Source: Chlorophyllum brunneum
Lineage: Eukaryota > Basidiomycota > Agaricomycetes > Agaricales > Agaricaceae
Reading direction: 5' to 3'
DNA length: 64,000 bases
Assembly (NCBI GenBank): GCA_963576785.1
Contig: OY756144.1
Span: 2,914,001 to 2,978,000 of the forward strand
Below, one piece after another: positions 49,463 through 61,192 of the stretch (its first letter is position 1; each line of letters begins with the position of its first letter). The translations under genes were made by a program, and so were the position numbers. The notes beneath the pieces were generated by a model. The model did no database searches and had not been told where the DNA came from. It worked only from the letters and a program-made list of their open reading frames with translations.

Positions 49463-50856
49463 TCAACTCCAATGCCTGCGCGCCTGATGACCCAGAGCGC
49501 GCTGGTCATCCATCAGGTCCTCTTGGCATCCTCTCGGCGATCTCTGTCTCCATTCCTGCTTATACCTCTTCCGGTACATTGATAATCTAGCGAGGAAGTG
49601 TGTGTAGAATGGACCAAAGAATCCCAGTAGTGCGATCAGGACGATGATGTCTCCTGAAAGCTTCTTGTATCTGCCGGAGAATGTAGAGTCCCCGACCCAT
49701 CCGCACCAGGCGATGTCGAGAATGGTTGCAGGGTCCGTAAAGCTCAATAGAGTCAAAGACCAACGCAAAGTCTGTGTTGCTGTCTTAGGGAGGTTCAGCA
49801 GCGAGGTCGAGAGGGTGAGAGTTGGTCATCCAGGGTGTTGATCATATTCAGGAGAGTTATACAGGGCACATAATCTGCAAAAGAATCAGTGGAGGTAAAC
49901 GAATTTGAGGACATCATTAACTCACTTTTACCATCTTTAGTAGGGTGAATATCAGTAGCGCCGTATATCCCATTCACAATTTCTGTAGTGGCAGAAATAA
50001 TCGAAACACCGGAATCGATGACCCCGCCGGGAGAACGGCCCCCGTATTCGAACGACCAATCTCCGTTCATCTCAGTTGGCCGTCTACATACACGGAAATA
50101 TCCCTGACGCGTACTTTCCCCCAAGAGACTCCCCACAGGGCCCGGTTGCTGGCAACCGTTGAGTAGGGAATCTTGCTGGGATCACCGATAAGCTCAAGCG
50201 GGGCTTGCCAACACCGAAAAGTGAAGGTATTCCATCAGAATCGGGTCTTGAGAGGGGGCGTTTTCGGTAGGTGTAATGGAGAGAAGACTGTGTGCCCACG
50301 GAGCCCGCGGAATGCCGTCGGAGAATCCTTTGTAACAGGAGGAATGCCCCTGCGATTATGGAACCGGAAGGTAATGCAAGGCAGAGGATGCCTTGGAAAT
50401 CAATGGAAGGGGTTCTCCTCGACACGGTCCCATACATGTATATTGGGACTGGGCACCCAATAAGCTACTGTGAAATCAGAGCCAGTTCGTGTCCCGGTAG
50501 TAGATGGGTCATAGTTACGGCCGTTCGTCTGGTTGCGCAGTGACGACGAACACGAGGTGGAAATAACACACACTGTGACGAACATCAGACACTGGAATCG
50601 GGCATGAAGCGGGGAACATACGAGTTCAGAAGAGCCGGTATCAATCTGAGGGGAGAATCTCTGAGTATCATGGCCTATGTTTACTGCACTGGAAGGTCGT
50701 CAGCGGAGGATCCGAAGAACAAGGATCGTGAGCGTACACATCTTACAAGGCGTTGCCTACGACGTTGAGAGGAATGACTATGCCAGCTGTGGTATCGCCG
50801 AGGTCATCGTCGACCCGGGGGAGGGCCGCCTTGGCTTTGCTCTTCCAGTTGGACAT
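49463..50856 (-). pseudogene. Decayed pepsin-like aspartic protease (A1 family)
   Basis: Remains of a secreted or membrane-bound aspartic endopeptidase. A first exon from ATG 50856 reads IVIPLNVVGNA, joins AVNIGHDTQRFSPQ and reaches the N-terminal catalytic motif DTGSSEL (50622-50642). Further left come TSCSSS, YDPSTTGTRTGSDFTVAY, GILCLALPSGSIIAGAF, then PPVTKDSPTAF, SRPDSDGIPSLFGVGK, DPSKIPYSTVAS with ALWGVSWGKV, and the second catalytic region VIDSGVSI with EIVNGIYGA. These blocks lie in different frames with no space for introns between some of them (for instance between AGAF and PPVT near 50339). A TG-repeat expansion may disturb the frame after DTGSSEL. A C-terminal hydrophobic segment (GDIIVLIALLGFFGPFYTHF) suggests a former membrane anchor. 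The gene looks dead. Confidence 0.75.
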
Positions 50857-51081
50857 GGTGAGAGAGAAAATATACATGGGCGCTTATGTTCGGATTCTTG
50901 ATGGTCACAATTTCCAAATCGGAAAACATACCATCACCAGAAAACCACCTCCAGCTCCTCATCGAGCTTACCCCACTATGACGCGAGTACGTCGTCAAAG
51001 TGCTTCCAATAACAATGACCATCTTGTGGTACTCGTCTTATGGTTATAAGCTCTCCTCTCGGTCACCATTGTCCTGAAATT

Positions 51082-53299
51082 ATGGCCCCACACCGCTACC
51101 ATAGCACCAGTATAGTATCTGATTCCTCAACTCCCAGTAAAGTCTGGGGCGATTCAGACAGTGTCTCCCACTCAGAGAATGCGCTATGTTATGCCACTGA
51201 CTCCACCAAGAGGCAGCGGAATGGAACGTGCGGGGCGAATTTGGGAAAACGGCCAATTTCTCGGAGACCCAACCTATCAAATTCTGAGGAAAAGCCTGAG
51301 GGTATTGAGGGCGAACGGGGTTATTACCAGCCTATGTGAGTTGAACCTATTTCTTGTAATAATGTATCGAATTAGGATTTTACAGGTTCTGGTGGTTCAC
51401 GTCGGTCGTGTTTCCTCTTATTGCGGGTACATTTGGCCCCATAGCGAACTTGTTCTCCATCTGCGCTCTTTCTCAATCTTGGATTATATCTAAACCTGGT
51501 GGTACTCGCGTTAGCGATCCAGGATGGTATGTTCACCCTCGCGCCTTCACCACCAGCTTCAACTCAAACTACTTAGGGTTCTCGCACTCAACGTACTCTC
51601 CCTCGTTGCTGCCATTCATGCGAACTTTTTCCTCCTCTTCAATTTTGCCAAACGCATTCCATACGCCCTCGCACAACCACTGACAATTCTCTTCTGGTAC
51701 CTCTCCACTATTCTCCTCGTCGTCCCTATCATTGTCACACACACGACTCGTCAACATCACCATTCGTCCTATGCCCTCTCCCAATCCTTCTATTACGCCT
51801 TCATATCCACCATTCTATACTTTACAATCTCCACCCTCCTCCTCTTCAACCTCCTCGGTTCATACATCTTCCACGCCTATCCACCTTCCTTTACTCAACT
51901 GTCCACACCACAGCGAACCCTTATGCTCCAAACAATCATCTTTTCAGCATACCTCGCTCTCGGCGCAGGCATATTCTCATCAATTGAGAATTGGGATTTC
52001 GTCGATGGGTTGTATTGGGCCGATTATACACTACTAACTATAGGTATCGGAACGGATTTTCCAGTGGACAAAACATCAGGAAGGATGGCGGTGATACCGT
52101 ATGCGACAGTGGGGATTGTGATTATTGGGTTAATTGTCAGCTCTGTTAGGGCACTTGTCGTTGAACGTGCGGGAGAGAGAATCACGAGGAGGAGGTTGGA
52201 GAAGGAGAGGCGGAAGTGGGCGAGGGTTATTGAGTTGTTGAGGAATGGGGAAGAGGATGAGACGAGGAAAGCTCTGAACAAGATCATGGGGGCGAGAAAG
52301 GAACTTATAGCTGAGAGGGAGGAGGGTGAGCATAAATTGTGGAGGAGGAGGGAATTTGAGTTGATGAGGCATATCGAACAGAGTGCGAATAGGAGCGAAG
52401 GATACATCGCCCTCACTTTCTCCGTGCTCTTTTTTGCACTTGTATGGGTCGGAGGGTCACTCGTATTTTGGGCATGCGAACTCAACGTATGTTCCCTCTC
52501 TCTCTCATACATTCACTCACTCACTATTTATTTACTGTCACAGATACCCTCGTGGACCTATCCAGAATCACTCTACTTCACCTTCTCATCCATAGCAACG
52601 ATCGGCTACGGCGATTTCTATCCAACAACCCGTGCGACAAGGCCATTTTTCGTTATTTGGAGTTTAGTAGCAGTTCCGAGTGTGACAGTGTTGATTGCAG
52701 TTATGGGAGAGACTGTTATCAAGGAAGTTGAGAGTGCGGTGGAATGGGTGGGTAGGAGAAGTTTGTTGCCCGAGAAGACGGTTACTGCAGTTGAAGAGGA
52801 GAAGCCAAAAGGGATTCCGGGACCATCAGCGATGATGTTGCCTACACCAGAGATACCAGGATCGTTGTCTTGCGCCCCCTCAGGAGAAGAAACGGAAACG
52901 GAAAGTGGCTCATTGTCAATAAGGATTTCGAGAGAAATAACAAGGGTCGCGGAAGATGCTTCGAAGAGACCGTTGTTGAAGTATAGTTGGAATGAATGGG
53001 TAAGGTGGTTGGAGGTGATGGATGAGGTTGGGAATATGTTGGGCATTGGCGGAGATGGAGATGATAGGGACGTTACTTCCAATGCTGGTAGCAGTAGTAA
53101 TGCTACTACCAGTGCTAATCCCCAACGAAGCGAACGAGACACAAAGAAAACTGCAGTTGAAATATGGAAATGGACATGGCTGGATGATTCTGGACCATTG
53201 TTTAGTCCAGAAACGGAGACGCAGTGGGTTTTGAATAGACTTTGTGGGTTGTTTGTAAGAGCTGTTGAGAAGGAAATTCCTGGGCGTGGTCAACGGTGA
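51082..53299 (+). CDS. TOK-type two-pore outward-rectifier potassium channel, copy B
   Basis: Paralogue of the channel at 44246, same orientation, about 6.8 kb away. The chosen start at 51082 gives a longer Ser/Thr-rich N-terminus (MAPHRYHSTSIVSDSSTPS) before the shared EEKPEG and YYQP. Pore filters are TLLTIGIGTDFP (near 52026-52062) and SSIATIGYGDFYP (near 52588-52626). The charged loop ERAGERITRRRLEKERRKW and the tail with TAVEIWKWTWLDDSGPLFSP are shared with copy A. Introns match copy A in position: near 51337-51386, 51528-51577 and 52487-52543. The third is 57 nt and free of stops, so the open frame 51524-53299 reads through it. The helices and both TIGxG filters are intact; the gene should be functional. 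Stop at 53297-53299. Confidence 0.9.
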
Positions 53300-54415
53300 A
53301 ATTGGAGGTGAGGTGAACGGAGCCTCCGCAGGTACCAGGGTTACAATACACGTATATATTGGAAATTAGTACTATCGTATCAGTGTGTTTCTGAAGGGCG
53401 TTTGGTTAGTAAGAATGAATACGGTGGATAGGGATGAGTGATGTGAATGGGATTTTAAACGTTTAATCGAACAGTCGGGATCGGGAGGGCTTGATTCGCA
53501 TTTTGGTTTCTTCTCATCTCACAGGTAGCTTTGCAATGGTGATTTGCGTTTGGAAAAAATTTCCCCGTTCGTTCGCGTGCAGTCAGTTCAAGTTGGTGTG
53601 GAGATCGGACGACGGCTAGGCCTTCAAACGGCTATCCGTCCCCCTCCTCCCACTAGCCCTATTTGTACACGACATTCCGCTCGTCCGATGAAGGAAAATA
53701 GGCCGAGGACTCAACGGCCGATACGTTTTGAATGCCAGCAAGATGGGCATCAATTCTCGCAGACTCAAAAAGGGCAAAGGCCTTCGGGCCTAACTGCCTC
53801 ACTCTCCACCCCGACATCGCTCTCCATTCACCGCGCCGGCCAGTACCCTCTCGATAAAACGATTTCATTCAAATCCCTGAACACGTAGGAATGGTTGTTA
53901 CTAAAAGTATGAAAATTTTCAATCCCTTATGTACCCTTTCATTCAATCCATATAATATCTCCATAATCCCTAATTCGGACTGTTTCGGACTCTACTTTTC
54001 TATTCAAATTATTTCTACAGTGCATACAAACTATGTACGAGGTTTCCGTAGCATAGGTTTGGATTTTCGTATAAATACGAATGTACTTCGTCTACGAAAA
54101 TCAGTGAAAAAGTATCCGGTTATTCCTATCTCTCTTCTCTGCCTCCCAGAGGCTCGTAAATGTCTCGCTTCGACAAACCACCCTTTCCTTTACCTTTGTG
54201 TGTTCCTAGACACATTCCCTTTCACCTCTACTCCCCTTGGGTCGAAGCCCCAATGTCAGACAGATGCTGACGTGCTCGCAAACATAACAAGACAACGTCT
54301 CTTCATCTGGAGCCCACCGCGAGGGGCCTCTTGACCCATACATTCCAACACTTTCCCTTTACCCTAGCCCAAAGTACACCTCCAAAACCCATCGACCCTA
54401 AACATATCACTTATC
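53300..54415. other. Intergenic region left of the copia element
   Basis: About 1.1 kb with no supported gene. Frames at 53544-53888 and 53891-54334 are open for 114 and 147 codons but show no domain, and their composition is not convincing. The sequence next to the LTR (ending CACTTATC) shows no duplicate beyond the far LTR. Confidence 0.5.
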
Positions 54416-54987
54416 TGTTGAGGAAACGACCGTAACGAGTTGTTTGCTGGGGGCAGCAGTAAACGCAGTGGGAGAGAACGTAGGGTCTACTCACCGAGAT
54501 AATAAGCTTCTATCTGATACCTGTAGAAAGGTAGTTCGGATAGACAGATATTATTGATAAAGCGGTTGACGTCAGTCAAGTAGAGGTCAAAGTCGATAAG
54601 ATCGATTGAGGTGTTGTACTCAAAGAGATAGGCAATGATGAAGAAGTTGTTCGATTGAACAAGATGCAGAACTTAGGTCTGCTACATGGGGTTTATATAC
54701 ATATTGTAACATATGCGAGTCATACTACATAAAATACTAGCATTGCATGGATTGTTCCTTATGACTCCCTTTAACTGCGGCGTAGTGCCTGCGGAGTACT
54801 GCGGAACATAGTATCTAGTCATTGGTACTATGTAGAATAGTCTATCAAGTACTTATGACTCTCATCGTATGCAGAGCAACTCATAGGAAGTTACTACGGA
54901 ATGAAGTTACTGGAAAGTAACGGATCAGTCTATTATTAGAATAATGACTTCATAATCTATTTCTAGAATATGTCCGTAACTTCAACA
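54416..54987 (-). repeat. LTR of the copia element (3' LTR in element orientation)
   Basis: 572 bp, starts TGTTGA and ends TCAACA (inverted ends). Against the other LTR I count about 25 differences, about 22 of them transitions; 16 fall within 54527-54605. Confidence 0.95.
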
Positions 54988-54998
54988 CTCCTCCTTGC
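54988..54998 (-). promoter_or_regulatory. Polypurine tract of the copia element
   Basis: On the element strand GCAAGGAGGAG directly precedes the 3' LTR, the expected place for plus-strand DNA priming. Confidence 0.7.
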
Positions 54999-55021
54999 TC
55001 TGTATTGATATAGAGTTTTAA

Positions 55022-55804
55022 TCACTCAAACGTCAAGCCAAGGCAAGGTCGGAATAGATTGAATTTAATTTTGTCTAAATTCTTTGTGAGAATATCGGCA
55101 GGATTTTCAGTGCCTTTCACAGAGAATATTTCAATCTTTCCGTCTTCTACCAAATCACGAATGTAATGGTATTTGACGTCGACGTGTTTTGATCGTTTTT
55201 CTGTTACTGGATTTTTAGCCCAAAATATTGAACCCTCATTATCACCGAAGAGATAAGGGGCCAATGATTGGATACCAATTTCTTCCAACAAATTGACAGT
55301 CCAAACTAGTTGTCAACTGCAATCTGACAAAGCCATATATTCGGCTTCAGTGGAAGATAATGCAACAGTTTTCTGTTTCCTACTTAACCAAGCGATAGCT
55401 CCGCTGGCTAATAAACAGAAATATCCAGTTACAGATTTACGACTAATTGGATCACCAGCCCAATCAGAGTCGGAAAAGGCATTCAGGCCTTGCATAGAAC
55501 TTCCGTTATAGGTAATTCTATATTTGCGAGTAGCATTAAGATACTTTAGCAAATGTAAGCCTGCATTGTAATGCGCTTTAGTTGGATTGGTCATATGTTG
55601 TGATAATTTGACAGTGGCGAAAGCTATGTCAGGCCAACTGCCTATCATCAGATACATAACCGATCCTACTAATTGTTGATACCTCTTTATGAAGTCAGGT
55701 ATCGCTTTTCCTGTATTGGATTCGAAGATAAATCCATTTGGTAATGGTATTTCTTCTTTTCCAATTATATTAAATCGATCAAGAACTTTTCCTAGATAAT
55801 CCAT
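55022..55804 (-). pseudogene. Copia Pol: RNase H region and C-terminus
   Basis: The last part of the single Gag-Pol frame, ending at 55022. It contains GSVMYLMIGSWPDIAFA, the RNase H aspartates in FSDSDWAGD and the STEAEYMALSD helix. A TGA at 55313-55315 splits it (directly after ALSDCS), and then the tail continues in the same frame through RSKHVDVKYHYIRDLVEDGK and NPADILTK. The stop falls where a CGA Arg codon is expected from family alignments. Confidence 0.9.
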
Positions 55805-55822
55805 TTGGTCTAGGGTAATTGA

Positions 55823-57751
55823 TCAGTTTATAGGATTTCGCGAAATTTTCATACCAAGAAACTCTTTGGTTGGACCAAGGTCTCGGCATTCCCATTTCTT
55901 CATAAAGAGTGCTCGCTTCTCATATAGAAGTCTAGAGCCTCTAATTCCGACGAACATTGAGTCATCTACATAGACCAGAGCTATAATAAGCTCTTTGGTT
56001 TCAGGGTCGTAGTAATAATAGACTCCAGCATCTAGTTTGGATTGGACAAATCCTAGGTCGGTCATTGACTTAGTCAATTCCTTCCACCATTGTCGTCCAG
56101 ATTGCTTTAATCCATAAATGGCTCGGTTTAATTTCCAAACCAAATTACTATGACCTGTATTGAAACCTTCTGGAAGTTCCATATAGAGTTCTTCATCCAG
56201 TTTTCCGTAGAGATAAGCAGTTTTAACATCTAAACTGAGCATCTCCCAATCGTTGAGGGCAGCGACTGCAAATATGAGTCGTACTGTCTCATAACGGACT
56301 ACTGGTGAAAATAATTCATCGTAATCGATTCCCTCTATCTGAGAGAATCCTTTTGCTACTAGTCGAGCACGGTATCGACCGTCTGATTTGGGTGTAAAGA
56401 CCCATCTATTTTTGACAGCTTTTCTTCCAGGCGGAAGTTTAGCTAAGTCATAAACATGTCTTTCTTTGAGTGAATTTAACTCTTCTAAGCACGCTTTCCA
56501 CCATTTAGATTTCTCTTCTGATGGTAGTCGGTTTAGATCCTTGAAAGAAATAGGAACTAATGGTGATTCGACTTTTTGAGCGCACAGATAATCGATCATT
56601 CCTACTCCTCCTTCTCTGCATAAGTCTTCTAATGTAGAAGCTTCATGCTGAGAACGTCTATCGATTATTCCAGGTTTGGAAGCCTCTGATCGAATTTGTC
56701 TAACAAGTCTACTTGTAGAACTTGTTAATTTCGACTTAGGAGGTTGGAACATCTCATAGTCCTGGAGTATTTTGGTCGGATGCTTGGTAGAACCATAGAA
56801 GTTTCCTGGACGTTCAGGTACTTTTCTGGTTCTTTGCGGTCTCTGAGGTATTTCAGGAACCAGTATTTGATCCGAGTGACCTCGTGGTACAGAAGGACCA
56901 GCATCCCAATCATCTTCGACAGGGGTGTAGGGTATGAATGGTTGTACATCCGGATCATCTCTGGGAGAAGGCGGATGGTTCGAACCTTCAGGGTGATTAG
57001 GTGGATCAGTATAAGATAATCCATCACTATCATCGTCTTCTGGTGTTTGTGCTTCTCTTGGTGGAAAGAGAATGTTTTGCACAATACCATCCCACTCCTC
57101 CTGAACATCGGTATCGATATTCGGTGCTTTTCCCTTTCCTTTATTCTTTTTAGGTTCAGGGAAAGGAGTTGGAATTCGTCCATGAACAGATCTATAAGTC
57201 CTATCTTCCGGAGAACTTCCGGTAGAAGTTCGGGGAATAGGGCTTGGTGGTTTATCAATAGGTAAACCAGTAGATGGATCTGGAGCATGGAAGACAATAA
57301 CTTCCGAAGGTGTGCTTCGAGAAGTAGAAGATGATGGTTGGTTCATCCGTTCTTCTCGCTTCTTCCCAATACATTTAGGGAAGTGTTCTTCGCTGAATAC
57401 GGCTGTTGGAGATGTATAGATTACATTCCCATTTAGGTACCTCATGAAACGATAATTTTTCCTGTCTGATGTCCAACCAAGGAAAATCATGAGTTCTGAC
57501 TTCGCTGTCAGTTTATTGTCTCTTATCTCTTTTGGGAGAAAGACATAAGCACCGCAGCCAAAGACTCTCTCTTTGGAAATGTCTGGAATCTTCTGATTTA
57601 ACACTTCATAGGGTGTTTTCCACATGAGCCGTGATACCGGTGTTTTATTATAGATATGTATCGCATGATCTATAGAAAACTCCCACCAACCATCAGGAAT
57701 ACAAGCATGATGCCGCATGGCTTCTGCTTTATCCATCAGGGTTCGGTTCAA
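55823..57751 (-). pseudogene. Copia Pol: integrase C-terminus, linker and reverse transcriptase
   Basis: Same frame as the parts on either side. It begins after the TAA at 57773-57775, with the integrase catalytic Glu region (GRAERLNRTL) just at the break. It runs through the copia GKE-like segment (FGCGAYVFLPKEIRDNKL, FLGWTSDRKNYRF) and then a Pro/Ser-rich linker of about 200 residues. Reverse transcriptase follows with KARWWKACLEELNSL-like start, NRWVFTPKSDGRYRARLVAK, DYDELFSPVVRYETVRL, LDVKTAYLYGKLDEELYME, AIYGLKQSGRQWW and the YVDDS catalytic box. A TGA at 55823-55825 ends it. Confidence 0.92.
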
Positions 57752-57772
57752 GCGTTCTGCTCGACCATTTTG

Positions 57773-58276
57773 TTAGTGTATGTGTGGTGCACTGGTCTCA
57801 TGTATAATCCCTAATGAGCGCAAATGAGATTGCAACTTGTCAGTTGCATACTCTCCTCCTCTATCAGTGCAGAGATATTTTAATTTAGTCTCGTATTGAG
57901 TCTGAATTAAGGCAATGAAATTTTTCATTTCTTCTGCTGCTTCTGATTTCTTATGGAGGAAGCGAATCCATCCATGAGAGGAAAAGTCGTCCATTATGGT
58001 CATGACCCATTTAAATTTATGGTAAGAAAGAACCGGAAGTTCAACTAAATCCGAGTGTATTCTTTCGAATGGATGCTTTGCGCATGTAGGGTTCTCTCTA
58101 AAGGGTTTCTGGTGCATCTTTCCCTTGGCACAACCGTCGCAGACTGGCTTTTGCTCGGGAATCCGCACCGGAGTAAACCCAATCGTATTTTTCTCAAAGT
58201 GATTGAGGATACAATTAGAGGGATGTCCTAATCTCGCATGTACAACTTTGTAGCCAACGATCGGATCCGCAGTCAT
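57773..58276 (-). pseudogene. Copia Pol: integrase zinc-binding and catalytic core
   Basis: Open between the TAG at 58433-58435 and the TAA at 57773-57775, and continuous in frame with both neighbours (no stop in 58277-58432). The HHCC zinc domain reads HARLGHPSNCILNHF and CDGCAKGK. The first two acidic residues of the DDE triad lie in HSDLVELP and LCTDRGGEYATD. The third acidic residue follows the TAA stop. Confidence 0.92.
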
Positions 58277-58432
58277 AGCTGCTTGTTCCGAGTGTACAAT
58301 TTTTGTATTAACAAAATGTAAAGTAGTGTTGCGACTTGCTGAAGGATATGCTTGAAGAATAGCATTTCCTTCGCTATCAACTACTACTGATTTGTTGGCA
58401 TCTGTTCTAATAGTTTTGCCATCTTGGCATAA

Positions 58433-61048
58433 CTATCCCACTGACATTAGTCGTTCAGAGGTTCCTTTCAAAAGGAAGACTGGATATATTAATATCTGCG
58501 TTGGTTGAACGCTGTCAGTCTTTCCGTTATAGACTCTATGCTTAAGCATAACTGCACCAAGACCAACCGCATTAAGGTAGGGGCTTTGTGCTCCTACAGT
58601 CTTAATTGGGATCGAAACTTCGAGTTCTTCGAAGTTAATAAAGTCTTCCGCATAAGGGGTATAATGACATGATGCCCCTGAGTCTAATAACCATACGTCA
58701 CTATATTCTTCTAGTGGCGTTATGCTTTGATCATTGCTTTGCGATCGAGATCTAAATTGATCCGGTACTCTTAAATACTGATCGGGCATGCACGTGGAGA
58801 AACAAGAAAATTGAGAAGTGTTAAAACACTTCTCATTTATCGATTCGCACACAGATAATACATGATTATGGGATCCTATAGATCCCGATAGCGTAGTTAT
58901 ATGCCCGGCCCCCGACATCCCTTCCCCTTGCCCTTGCCTTTCTTCTTGCGAAGACGGCCAGTCGGCATGTTGGTGACAGGACTGTGTATCAGGGTCAGTA
59001 AGAGTATCTGAGATCAAATTGATCACGTACCCAGCTCCTCCCTTCTTCTTGAAGTCGCTCCCATAGTCAGTCGACAAGAGTCCAAGTGACACCTCAGATT
59101 GAGGTGCCGAAGCAAAAGGTTCGGACTTCGGAGACTTGGGGGGAGGCCCAGAAGAGGGTCCTGTGACGTTCGCAGGGTTTCTGGGATCGCGGATGTCGTA
59201 GGCGACATCCTGAGCCGGTGCCATGAGGTCATTGACCTCCTTCTCGCTCTCAAGCCGTTTGAAGGCTTCGTCTACCAACACTGAAAGTGTGGCAGGACGC
59301 CTATCAGTGGTCTTGTTCTTCTGAGTAAGAGAGTATCTCTTACTCTGGAATTGCTCCGTAGGAGGGGAGGCCCAAGGAAGAGGAGGAAACTCCTCTTCGT
59401 AGGTCCTGACGACCGGAGCTACTATTTCCTCCGGAGGAGGAAGGTAGTACGGCCGAACCTCTCCGGGTTCAAGCGAGTCACCCCGGGCGACGGAGTCCAT
59501 GCTTGGGATCTTTACCACATGATGCATAGCCAAATTAAGTTTATTCCCAAATTTGGGAGAAATTAATAGGGCATATGGTGAACCATGCGGTAAAAGAAAA
59601 GAGAAGCGGACGTAGGTTGCGTTAATATCGGGGTTACTATGTTTAGTGAACCATTTACTTACCCTCGTGTGTCCCTCACAGGTACATCCTGGGGGATGAC
59701 CAGAAGGAACTGAAGGTGCACCAGGCGGTGTCACCGATTGTTCTTGTTGGGCACGGGGGTGAGAGACCTCGTGCATCTGTCGATCATAACGATCGAGGGC
59801 ACGTTTCTTCGCCATTTGCATGGGCGAAGGACCAGTGACGCGGTCGCGCCAGGTGGTCACCTGTTGGATCCGCAGTGAGTTTTCGAGGAGGGCAGTGAAA
59901 CATAAGTTTCGTGCTTCAGCACGCACCTTTTTCTCGAGCTCAGCACGAGCATTCTCTCGTGCCTGCTGGACCTTCTTGGGATTAACCCAAGTAAGAGGTT
60001 TTGGTCTCTCACTCACTAGTACACGAGTGGTCAGAGGAGCGGGAGCGGGAACGGGTCGAGGCGCATCCATGCGCCTCATCAGGTCGAAGGGGGTCATCCC
60101 CGGACCAGTGAAACGACGGACCACCGGTTCCGTGGCAGCGGCAAAGCCCGCCATGGCTTCCGCCATGTGGGCCTGGGGTCTACCCTGGCGCTTTTTGGGC
60201 TTCTTCTTCTTTTTCTGGACGTTAATCCAGGTAGGAGAAGGGGGAGAAGGCTGAGGGGGCTGCCCACTCGGATTGGCAGGGTGGCGAGGACCTCTCGCAG
60301 GCTGGGCCCTGGTATCGCCTCCAGGGTGGAAGCGGTTCCAGGGTGGTCCAGGACAAGTCCTGGGGATATTGCCCTGAGGGCGAGATTGGTAGTTAGCAGT
60401 TGCGGCAAAGGAGGCTTGTGGGTTAGACATGTTGGGTCTTGACCCTTCACGTCTTGACCATTCCGCATTTATAGCCTGCTGAACTACCTCCCAGGTCATA
60501 TCTACAACATCGTGATTATTCGCCAATGTTGTTTGGGCCACTGCATTCCAATCCAGTGGTAATGCGTTCAAAGTGATCATCACGCCAAGAACTTCTGGCA
60601 ATTTTACCTTAGCTGTTTCTAATTGAGAAGCCATTGTTCTCAATTCAGCTAGATCCATTGCTGGATCTTGATTTCCTGAAATGCGCTTTCGCAACATTCT
60701 TTGGAGAATTGAATACACCGCGGCAGGAGAAGGTGTCCCAAAGCGGGTTTTCAAGTCATTCCAAAGGAATCCAGGAGCATTATGTCCATGGAGTAACAGG
60801 GAATCAGGTAAGGTGCCATTTATAACAGCCAATGCCTGACCTCTCAATTGTTCTCTCCTTCTATCCTCCTCCATCAAAGCGGAAGGATTTTTAGGGGAGA
60901 GATCCTGGTCTGTCACAGTCCATCCGGACTGGTCAGAACCAGTGACAGAAATGAGGGTTAGGACATCCTGAAGCCTTCTAGACCAGAACGCATAGTTCTT
61001 AGGCCCATTAAGCTTAGGTAAACCAGCGACGATATTATTGGTAGACAT
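58433..61048 (-). pseudogene. Copia Gag and protease, with long insert
   Basis: 871 codons from MSTNNIVAGLPKLNGP. Residues 1 to about 205 form a Gag core of the UBN2 type (NYAFWSRRLQDVLTLI, FLWNDLKTRFGTPSPAAVYS, LPEVLGVMITLNALPLDWNA). From about 210 to 720 the sequence is Pro-, Lys- and Arg-rich and GC-richer, with a basic run VQKKKKKPKKRQGRPQ and a CTCEGH cluster, but no CCHC zinc knuckle. The protease motif LLDSGAS starts near residue 787, far later than I expect in copia elements. A TAG ends the frame at SVG, where family members have Gln. Confidence 0.88.
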
Positions 61049-61192
61049 AATATCTTCGTCGAGTGTATTTCTTTCTAGAAGAAAATTCTCGTATCAGCAA
61101 TGATCAAATACAAGGATAACTCTGTCAGGTGAAGCCCTATCATCCTATCTCGGTTAGAGGGGATGATAATGGTTTAACCATCGGTAAGGCTA

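Noticed and set aside
53544..54334. Two ORFs of 114 and 147 codons left of the copia element
   Set aside because: No domain, no plausible start context or exon partners, and amino-acid composition not typical of a folded protein.
59820..60254. A 144-codon plus-strand ORF inside the copia Gag region
   Set aside because: It is antisense to the continuous Gag-Pol frame in a GC-rich stretch where stops are rare on both strands.
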